DNA of 15,508 bases, from positions 1 to 15,508 of the forward strand of contig PITI01000273.1 in assembly GCA_004325065.1 (NCBI GenBank), in the 5' to 3' direction. The DNA is from Hamiltosporidium magnivora (taxonomy: Eukaryota; Microsporidia; Dubosqiidae). Below are positions 8,876-15,508 of this stretch, one piece after another. The stretch's first letter is position 1; the number at the start of each line of letters is the position of its first letter. The notes beneath the pieces were generated by a model. The model ran no database searches. It was not told the origin of the DNA and was given only the letters and a program-made list of their open reading frames with translations. The translations under genes were made by a program, and so were the position numbers.

Positions 8876-10135
8876 TTAAGCTATTTCTCCTGTCACTAAT
8901 ACATTTTCTTTGGTAACAATACAAAAATGATTTTTATTAAACTTTATAAAATTATATTTCGGCAGATCTTTTTGTATTTCCTGATCAGAAAAATTACAGA
9001 TAGTATATTCTTTGACATAATATTCTAAGTTGATTATAAAAATTGGGACATCAAATTTATTTTTATACATTATTTTATTGTTTTCTATATCATAAATAGA
9101 AACTAGAAAATTTTCAGAATATGTCAATAGAATCTTATCGTTACCTTTCATACATTGAACATCTGAAAAATGTGAGTATAAAAATGTAATCTCATTTTCT
9201 AAAATATAAACATTTCCAAACAAATCCGAAATATAAATATTATTATTTACAAATACGTTTTTAACAAATATATTTTTTCCTAATATAGAATTGTCACTTT
9301 CTAATTCGTATTCAAAGGATATATCACTTTTATCAGTAGAATCCGAACTATCATTTTCACCATTCCTAGAGTCTAAATAGAAAGTGTTGTTTTGAATTTT
9401 ACGATTTTCAAATTGAATTTTTACCATTTTAATATCATCAAACGTAACCGAATACAATGTGCCATCATCAAAGACAAAATATATTTTTCTATCAAACCTT
9501 TTTGATAAATGTAATTTTTTTCCAATACCGCTTTCAATACAGAGTACTCTCTCTTCTTCTACATTAAAAACTATGATTTTACATGTTTCTGTTATAACAA
9601 ATATATTTTTGTTATCAAAATAAATTGTAAATATTTTATTTACAAACTCATATTTCATTAAATTTTGATCTATTTTATAAAATACAGTGTAATCATTACA
9701 AAAAATATATTTATCATTTTCCAAAAATAGTATTTTTTTAATATTTTCTATATCAAATAATATTTTATATTTATTTTTATATCTTTTTTGGAAAATATTT
9801 GTTTCTAAATTGTCTGATAAATTGTCAAAAGGTTTGTTATTTAGAATTAATTTTTCTTTACACAATAAATCTGATACTTCTGGCACATTGGCAGATTGGT
9901 TATAATTTGTATTTACTTTGTTATTAGGGATTGATTCGGTTGTTTCAAATGTATCTGATATATCATTATATTGTTTCTTATGCCCATCTTTGTGTAAACC
10001 TTTTTCCTTATCTAATATTATTTCGGTATTATCTTTATTAAAAATAATTGTGTTCTTATTTTCAACTAAGCTTTCTGATTGATTTTTAGGTTTCAATTTT
10101 TTTTCTTTTTCATTATCTTTAGTATTTTTATCCAT
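8876..10135 (-). CDS. Hypothetical protein, probable degenerate beta-propeller
   Basis: I do not recognise the family of this 419-residue protein. Residues 1-115 are hydrophilic and rich in Lys, Asn, Asp and Glu, probably disordered. From about residue 121 to 417 the chain alternates short hydrophobic strands with charged turns, with recurring patterns such as KYIFCNDYTVFYKI, NIFVITETCKIIVFNV, KIYFVFDDGTLYSV, NIYISDLFGNVYIL and FLVSIYDIENNKIMYKNK. This resembles WD40-like blades, about six by eye, but the WD dipeptide and GH signatures are missing, so the fold is inference. Residues 255-285 form an acidic Ser/Asp/Glu loop. There is no signal peptide or membrane segment. The ATG is preceded by a CCCC run four bases upstream, which supports both gene and start. 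It could be a fast-evolving WD-repeat subunit of ribosome assembly, trafficking or chromatin machinery, but nothing here decides which. Confidence 0.75.
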   Translation of the reverse strand: MDKNTKDNEKEKKLKPKNQSESLVENKNTIIFNKDNTEIILDKEKGLHKDGHKKQYNDISDTFETTESIPNNKVNTNYNQSANVPEVSDLLCKEKLILNNKPFDNLSDNLETNIFQKRYKNKYKILFDIENIKKILFLENDKYIFCNDYTVFYKIDQNLMKYEFVNKIFTIYFDNKNIFVITETCKIIVFNVEEERVLCIESGIGKKLHLSKRFDRKIYFVFDDGTLYSVTFDDIKMVKIQFENRKIQNNTFYLDSRNGENDSSDSTDKSDISFEYELESDNSILGKNIFVKNVFVNNNIYISDLFGNVYILENEITFLYSHFSDVQCMKGNDKILLTYSENFLVSIYDIENNKIMYKNKFDVPIFIINLEYYVKEYTICNFSDQEIQKDLPKYNFIKFNKNHFCIVTKENVLVTGEIA

Positions 10136-10139
10136 AAAA

Positions 10140-10143
10140 GGGG
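10140..10143 (-). promoter_or_regulatory. CCCC start motif of the propeller-like gene
   Basis: On the - strand the sequence reads AGACCCCTTTT directly before the ATG at 10135, leaving four bases between the C-run and the start codon. This is the tight spacing typical of microsporidian start-proximal C-runs, and it selects this ATG. Confidence 0.65.
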
Positions 10144-11797
10144 TCTAAATTGTTTATTTACTTTAAAAGCTATTAAAAAAATTTTATTTGAAATTAAAAA
10201 AGAAATAATTTTAGCCATTTTGGTTAGTTTAAAGGGATTTGAGCTTTTAGACAGTTTATTATTCTCAAACAAAATGATAACAGTAATATTTTAGTATGTT
10301 TTCGTACCTCATTAAATTTTTTAAGGTTTCGAAATATATTAGTTAAATAAAAAATTAGTCAATCTGTATTGAATGTAATTATATAAAGGAACAAGATTTA
10401 TTTAATACTGTGTTCCGCTTCTCTGTTTGTTGTTTTCGTCGTTATACTTTTTTTGTTTCATTTGATTAGTCACTTATAGTTGTCTCATTATGTATTTTGA
10501 GTCAATTCTTTGATTTCAATCAGTGTATATTCCATAGAAATTCTTCAATTTTGTTCGAATTTTTTTTGCTAAAAACCTTCTACTCAATGGTGTTTATTTA
10601 TAGTGATAATATATATTAATATTTCCGTTCTGCGTATTGCACACCTGAATATAATTTTTAGGCTAGATTGGCTATTTTGTCTTGAAACGATCCTTTTTTT
10701 GATTAAAAAGAATTGGTTAGACCAATTTTGTTGAATATAACAGAAATTAAGCTATAAACCGAATGAGCATCGGGGCTTCTTGGGATATTTAATGTTGTTT
10801 AATAACAATTTCCCTCCGAGCTTTCACATATGAAATTATTTCTATCGCAAAAAATAAGACCTATCTTATCGGGTAATAAGTCTATTTTCTTTGGATTTTA
10901 TGTTTCCACAATTTTTGGTAAATTCATGGCATGATCAATCCTTCAAAAGATGTTTTCTTATTTGATTTTTATCCAAAGTAAATATGTTCAGACTATATAT
11001 GGAAATTTTAAAATGTTTTTATCCGAAATACTTTTTGTTTCTAAGTGTTCATTTATGATAGCTTCTTAATCTAAATTACTCCTACTTTGTTTTAGAGGTT
11101 TATCTATATGTATGTTGGAGGTGTAAACTGAGCATAGATCCGCTCATTATGCCGGCATTAAATCCTGGACAAGTATTTTTCAAAAAATGTTGTTGAATAC
11201 CTTGCTCTTTTACTAAACTGACTACAGTATTCACACCACCTTCATGCCAGTTAGTGCATTTTTTTATCATTTGTGACAGAAGAATGCCTCATCGAGTGGT
11301 TTAATGCTATTTTCCAAGCATTTCAATGAAATTTCTTATCCCATCCACTGATTATTTCAAGAATTATATTAAATTAAATGTAATTTTCTATATTGTTGTA
11401 GAATAAATTTACAAATTTAGGTTTGTTAAAATAAAATTTCTCTTTCTAAACTATACATTAATTCGATAAAGCCTTTAATTGTAGAAAGATATGTTTATTG
11501 CCATTTTCGGACTTTAGCCTGGCTGCTCGTCTGGTAGAAAACTTTTTCTTTTAGACAATCCAAGTACTGCAAAATTATATGTTCGATTTCAAATAAGTGC
11601 TACGAAGACTTATTAGAAATAAAATCTAAGTACATAAGCCGCAAATTAGATTCTGGTATAAATAATAGCTTATATTACAAAATACATGCCACTACATCAT
11701 ACTAGGGGAATTATTTCGGTGCAAAGGGGAATAATTCAGCATGAAAATAGATACATACAATTGAGATTTTCATTATTTACATAAATAATATTTTCAT
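10144..11797. other. Gene-poor region with possible decayed pol sequence
   Basis: No intact gene is present. The + strand is T-rich. On the - strand, downstream of the Ty3/gypsy reverse-transcriptase remnant, broken frames continue. One near 10850-10980 contains CHEFTKNC followed by a Cys-less KSKEN stretch, which faintly resembles an integrase zinc finger. A 71-codon + strand frame at 10079-10294 overlaps the 5' end of the - strand gene and looks spurious. A GC-richer patch at 11100-11340 is listed separately. Confidence 0.45.
11100..11270 (-). other. Short open frame of unknown status
   Basis: This 56-codon ATG frame lies in a patch that is clearly more GC-rich than its surroundings. It encodes a mixed, non-repetitive peptide with two Cys, WHEGG near residue 8-12, and TCPGFNAGIMSG near the middle. 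No C-run precedes the ATG. It sits on the same strand as the gypsy remnant and downstream of it, so it may be a piece of that element or of another decayed transposon. I do not recognise it. Confidence 0.25.
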
Positions 11798-12383
11798 TCA
11801 ATTTAGTAAAGTCATTTCCTTCACTATAGATATAATTTTGGCTTTTACTTCTTCAAATCATTTCACAGATTTCTCAGATATTTAGGAATAAAATTTGCTT
11901 TAAATGTAGTGTTATCACACATGATGCTTCCTTTGGAATAAGCTATCTCTATTTATTTTAAGACCAGCATTTGTAATATTCTTTTACTCCACCTGACCTA
12001 GACGCAAAAATTAAATTATATACTACGATTATCTTGAGTTTATTGGTAAATTAGATGTCTTTAACGATATTTAAACTTATGTGTTCATGTATTTTAATAT
12101 TTTTCTTTATTATTTTTGGCTATTACCTCATGAACTAAAGAATTAAGAGAATTGAAAACCATCCTTCGATAAATTAACGTTTAAATTTTCTTACTCCTAA
12201 TTATTTAAGTCCTAGTGAAATATAGTTAAACATCTTGTTTTTTATGAAAATCGAAACCAGGAATATTGCAGAAAAGTTTAACCTATTAAATATTTCTTTA
12301 AAAATAGGCATGGTATTTTTATTGATAGATTTAGTGGAAATTAATCAATTTCGCCGTATGAAATTATCATATTGGCTATAAGC
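11798..12383 (-). mobile_element. Decayed Ty3/gypsy-type pol remnant (RT and start of RNase H)
   Basis: Read on the - strand, conserved pol segments occur in family order across three frames. From 12383 a frame with one stop contains MPIFKEIFNRLN and SAIFLVSIFIKNK, matching the YPMPxIDEIFDRLxGAKIFSxxDLKNGY block. At 11915-11998 TNAGLKIN and SLFQRK match the segment after the YxDD motif (ExAGLKINxxKCxFxKxxV). At 11798-11869 FEEVKAKIIS matches the AFEELKxxLxx segment that opens the RNase H region. About 114 codons separate the first two blocks, close to the normal spacing; the second and third are closer than normal, suggesting a deletion. Stops and frameshifts show that it is dead. No LTRs were found. 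Confidence 0.6.
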
Positions 12384-13235
12384 AGCGTCTGACAAACCTT
12401 GCTTCTGGGTTTTCACTTTTTAATACATCTAATCGGTCTTTAGTTAGCAATTCACACCCTTCATTACTATTTAAACAAATTTGTTACACATTTTGTAGTT
12501 TTTCGCAAAAGTTTCTTATAAAATTCATTAGTATATAATTTGAAATTTTATTTGCAATTCTGTCAAAATATGCAAGCTTAGGTAGGATCAATCATTCGAA
12601 GTACTCTTGATATACGTATAAATTTCGTAATAACATAGAGATATAATCGAAAAATAGTAAGTTTATTGATAAAAGAAAATTTAAATACCATCAATTTCAG
12701 CAGCTTTTCAATTTTTATCTAAATAATTATATTTTGGTTTTATAAAGCAGAGGAAAAGTGGTTTGAGAAGTATCCTACGGAAGTTCATGAATCCTAATAC
12801 GAGACTATGTGATTCTTTTTTCTACACTATCAACCAAAAACTTACAATTTCATCACAATTAACATCTCTTCGGACCTCAAACTTACAAATAACCCGTAAT
12901 AAAATTGTCCTCAAAATCTTAAAAAATATTCAATTATTTTTTAACTATAACTTTATACTCCAACTTCTCTTGTTATTAGCGTAAATATTCAAAATTTATT
13001 TCAAACCAAAGCTTAAAATAAATCATTTTTTTTTCATTTCATATTCAATGAAAAGATAGTTTTTTGTGGCATGTTTCCCCGTTATTCACCCTATCAGTGT
13101 AGAATAAATTTCTTACTTTTATTAAACTTTCACTGTCAACGTTTTTATTTCTAACCATCATTTTTTTTTTATTTTCACAATTTAAAAAGCAATTTAAAGC
13201 CCAATTTATAATAAAACAAAAATATTTTCAAACTA
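12384..13235. other. Gene-less region upstream of the aminopeptidase
   Basis: The left part (to about 12480) may be more decayed gypsy pol on the - strand, since a 30-codon open stretch runs into the RT block. From about 12770 onward the + strand becomes C-rich and G-poor, like the beginning of the next gene. A frame ending at 12984 has only 65 codons from its first ATG, a Leu-rich tail and no C-run, so I do not call it. The promoter of the aminopeptidase should lie in the last few hundred bases. Confidence 0.45.
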
Positions 13236-13238
13236 CCC
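13236..13238 (+). promoter_or_regulatory. CCC start motif of the aminopeptidase gene
   Basis: ACTACCC is joined directly to the ATG at 13239 with no bases between. It is the same class of motif as before the other two genes. If transcription starts near it, the mRNA would have almost no leader. Confidence 0.55.
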
Positions 13239-14672
13239 ATGAATACCAAAGAATACCTAAATTTTCTTAAAGACTCACCAACACCTTACCATGCAACACA
13301 AAACATAAAAAAAATACTTCTCACCCACAACTTTAAAGAACTAAAATCACTTCCCACTGATTTACAACCAGGTAAATACTTTTTAATACAACATTTAACT
13401 CTTCTTATAGCATTCATTGTTCCCCCAAAAACACCAACCTCCATAAAAATAGTAGCTACACATAACGATAGTCCTGTTCTTAAACTAAAACCCAACCATC
13501 AATACACCGAATCAAATATATTTCTTTCTTCCCTACAACCATACGGTGGTGGTTTATGGCACACATGGTTTGACAGACCCTTAGGTGTAGCAGGTCTAGT
13601 AATTACACAAGATATGAAAAAAACCCTTATTAATATAAATGAGCCATTTTTTTATATTCCTAGTCTCGCAATACACCTCGACAATACAGGAATTTATAAA
13701 AATGGATTTCAATACGACAAAGAAACACACCTGAATGCAATAACCGATTTAAAATCCAAACAAGATAATTCATTATCGAGACAGAATAGTACTTTAGAAG
13801 ACAGTAAAGTAGAAAATAATATAAGACAAAGTACAAATCAAAACAACTCTTCAATATTAAATTACATCTCTAAAAAATATAATCTTGAAGAAGAAATTCT
13901 TTCACATGACTTATCCTTATTTGACTTAAGTATACCACAGACAGGTGGTGTCTCAAATAATTTTATATTCTCTGCACGACAAGACAATCTGTTTAGCACT
14001 TTTTGTGCTATAAAAGCCATAACTGATATATCTGATACTTCTGATATAACTGATACATCTGATGCATCTGATGTTTCTAATACTTCCAATATTTCTAATA
14101 CTATCACATCGAATACTATCACATCCAATACATCTAATACTTCCTTGAATATTGTGGCTGTCTTTGATAATGAAGAAATAGGTTCTACTACAGTTACAGG
14201 GGCAAGATCTGATTTTTTTATTAAAACAATAAAAAATATAATTTGTATTTTAAAAATAAATTTACAAAAAGTGTATACCAATTCAATAATAGTAAGTACA
14301 GACGTAGCACACTGTAAACACCCTAATTACACAGATAAATCTGAAAAGAACCATAGTGTATTATTAGGAGAAGGAGTAGTTATTAAATACAGTAATAGAT
14401 ATGCTACAGATATAATGAGTTCAGCTGTAATGAAAAGATTATTTTTAAAAAACAAAATTAAGTATCAGGAATTTGTTCTTAAAAATAATATGGTAGGAGG
14501 ATCTACTATAGGACCTATGTTGGCATTTGGGTTGGGTATAAGAGGTGTGGATATAGGTGCACCTTTGTTGGGAATGCATTCTGTTTCTGAGGTTAGTTGT
14601 GTTTATGACTTGGATGGAAATATTCTTTTATTTAAGTCATTATTTGAATTTAATAAAGATTTGTATGAATGA
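13239..14672 (+). CDS. APE4: Aspartyl aminopeptidase, peptidase family M18
   Basis: This 477-residue protein is a two-zinc aminopeptidase that removes N-terminal Asp or Glu from peptides, normally in the cytosol as a large dodecamer. Length matches human DNPEP and yeast Ape4. All metal and catalytic residues are visible: His75 and Asp77 in ATHNDSP, Asp249 in SARQDN, Glu312 and Glu313 in FDNEEIGS, Asp355 in STDVAH, and His447 in GMHSVSE. Other family marks are YGGGLWHTWFDRPLG (102-116), HPNYTDKSEKNH (361-372) and GGSTIGPMLAFGLGIR (420-435). The gene is intact and probably active. Two low-complexity segments stand out: residues 171-205 (polar, Ser/Asn/Gln) and 263-302 (Ser/Thr/Asp/Asn repeats just before the NEE motif). 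The first part of the gene is C-rich and the last part G-rich on the coding strand. The start follows directly on a CCC motif and fits the family's N-terminus. Confidence 0.93.
   Translation: MNTKEYLNFLKDSPTPYHATQNIKKILLTHNFKELKSLPTDLQPGKYFLIQHLTLLIAFIVPPKTPTSIKIVATHNDSPVLKLKPNHQYTESNIFLSSLQPYGGGLWHTWFDRPLGVAGLVITQDMKKTLININEPFFYIPSLAIHLDNTGIYKNGFQYDKETHLNAITDLKSKQDNSLSRQNSTLEDSKVENNIRQSTNQNNSSILNYISKKYNLEEEILSHDLSLFDLSIPQTGGVSNNFIFSARQDNLFSTFCAIKAITDISDTSDITDTSDASDVSNTSNISNTITSNTITSNTSNTSLNIVAVFDNEEIGSTTVTGARSDFFIKTIKNIICILKINLQKVYTNSIIVSTDVAHCKHPNYTDKSEKNHSVLLGEGVVIKYSNRYATDIMSSAVMKRLFLKNKIKYQEFVLKNNMVGGSTIGPMLAFGLGIRGVDIGAPLLGMHSVSEVSCVYDLDGNILLFKSLFEFNKDLYE
14025..14144 (+). repeat. In-frame Ser/Thr/Asp-coding microsatellite-like tract
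   Basis: Units such as TCTGATACT, TCTGATATA and ACATCTGATGCA repeat with changes, then give way to AATACTATCACATC units. They encode residues 263-302 of the aminopeptidase, an Asp/Ser/Thr/Asn-rich loop placed between FCAIKAI and NIVAVFDNEE, where family members usually have a shorter loop. Frame is kept throughout, so it is an expansion tolerated by the protein. Confidence 0.8.
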
Positions 14673-14736
14673 AATGTTAAGACATATGACTGTATGGAGT
14701 AGTAAGTATAAATTTATGTGTGGTTGAACTAAATGT

Positions 14737-14884
14737 ATAAGAATAGAGTGGATGGAAAAGAATAGTAGATAGTATAAGAATAGTAGATAGTATAAGAATA
14801 GTAGATAGTATAAGAATAGTAGATAGTATAAGAATAGTAGATATAAGAATAGTAGATAGTATAAGAATAGAGTGGATGGAAAAG
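14737..14884 (+). repeat. 18-bp tandem array flanked by identical 24-mers
   Basis: The unit AATAGTAGATAGTATAAG occurs perfectly at 14761-14778, 14779-14796, 14797-14814, 14815-14832 and 14848-14865. A 15-bp variant lacking AGT lies at 14833-14847. The array is bracketed by an identical 24-base word at 14737-14760 and 14861-14884 (ATAAG then AATAGAGTGGATGGAAAAG). High identity shows recent expansion. It starts 64 bases after the aminopeptidase stop codon. The open frame that crosses it on the - strand (Leu/Tyr/Phe repeats) is a by-product of the repeat. Confidence 0.95.
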
Positions 14885-14910
14885 GCTTTATAATAAATTC
14901 TTCTAATGGT

Positions 14911-15024
14911 AAATAAATCTTCCTCTTTATATTTACAGTTATATACATCAAAAGCCTTATAGTTATAAAATAAATCTTCCTCTTTATATTTACAGTTATA
15001 TACATCACAAGCCTTATAGTTAGA
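14911..15024 (+). repeat. 57-bp tandem duplication
   Basis: Two head-to-tail copies (14911-14967 and 14968-15024) begin AAATAAATCTTCCTCTTTAT and contain ACAGTTATATACATCA and GCCTTATAGTTA. They differ at only a few bases near CATCA and at the 3' end. The duplication follows the 18-bp array and suggests local replication slippage. Confidence 0.9.
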
Positions 15025-15508
15025 TAAATATCTTTTTTATTCTTAAAAGATTTTATTTTCAAATCTTAAAATGAAGAAAATAAAATGTTTGAAGTTCAAT
15101 CTGCTTAGATAGTGAATAGAGCTTATATTACTATTATAATAAAAACCGACTTTTAATTATATATTTTTTTAAGAAACACTTATTAGATCTTTATATTATT
15201 AAATTTAGTAGTTTAATGAGATATCAAACAGTTTATTTTAAAGAGAATGCTTTATTATTTAAGATTTTGGCTTTTTAATTATTTTTCTTTGTAATACATA
15301 TTACTTCAGTAAAACAATTAAAATTTATATATAAATAAATATTAAATTGTACATTTTAAAATTCTTTTTTTTTATTCTACAAATAAGATTAAATGTAAAT
15401 TACCTTTTTTTAATATTTTTATTGCTTTTTTTGTCAATTAATTGAAATATTAAGGCTATATATACTAAATTTAAGGGTTTACTTCTAGAAACCAATGATG
15501 TTACAAAT
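15025..15508. other. AT-rich terminal spacer, nothing recognised
   Basis: Very AT-rich sequence with no open frame, RNA gene or repeat that I can support. Confidence 0.6.

Noticed and set aside
11517..11605. tRNA-like boxes: GCTCGTCTGGTAGA followed by TGTTCGATTTC
   Set aside because: They resemble A and B boxes, but the T stem does not pair around the TTCGATT loop and no acceptor stem closes. At most this is a decayed tRNA or SINE head.
12763..12984. 73-codon + strand frame upstream of the aminopeptidase
   Set aside because: It begins at a TTG; from the first ATG it has 65 codons with a Leu tail and no start motif. It probably reflects the C-rich composition of the upstream region.
13862..14281. 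139-codon - strand frame inside the aminopeptidase gene
   Set aside because: It is antisense to an intact enzyme with all catalytic residues. Its Val/Ser/Asp repeats mirror the sense-strand repeat tract.
14640..15062. 140-codon - strand frame with repeated LLFLYYLLFLYY and TVNIKRKIY blocks
   Set aside because: It is generated by the 18-bp and 57-bp tandem repeats, overlaps the aminopeptidase 3' end, and has no independent support.
1..15508. CRISPR arrays, bacterial operons, riboswitches or rho-independent terminators
   Set aside because: None was seen, and gene content and start motifs indicate a eukaryote.

Overview
The window looks like part of a large, repeat-rich microsporidian genome. 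All three convincing genes carry a C-run (CCC or CCCC) 0 to 15 bases before the ATG, the start-proximal signal known from microsporidia. The proteins are shortened, divergent versions of eukaryotic families, and none of the three genes needs an intron. By eye the DNA is about three quarters A+T. Only about 4.4 kb of 15.5 kb is coding, so this is not one of the very compact species. I do not name a species.

Layout, left to right. Positions 1-5340 hold no intact gene. They contain two diverged direct copies of a repeat of about 270 bp (2-277 and 4504-4762). Between these lies the decayed reverse-transcriptase region of what I read as a Dong/R4-type non-LTR retrotransposon (1966-2928, + strand). 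Position 5364 starts a Tsr1-type 40S ribosome-maturation protein. Positions 7543-8287 are a 745-bp non-autonomous hAT-like DNA transposon with terminal inverted repeats and an 8-bp target-site duplication differing at one base. Positions 8876-10135 (- strand) encode an unrecognised, probably beta-propeller protein with a disordered N-terminus. Positions 10144-13235 are gene-poor and include a decayed Ty3/gypsy pol fragment (11798-12383, - strand). Position 13239 starts an intact M18 aspartyl aminopeptidase, followed by two tandem-repeat tracts (14737-14884 and 14911-15024) and a featureless AT-rich end.

The three genes are separate transcription units with no visible operon logic: one makes ribosomes, one trims peptides, one is unknown. 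The spaces between them are largely explained by old transposons of three classes (non-LTR, LTR and hAT), all broken. I did not find a coherent new multi-gene system. The most unusual signals are the unexplained 270-bp repeat pair and a strong reversal of C/G strand bias inside the aminopeptidase gene.
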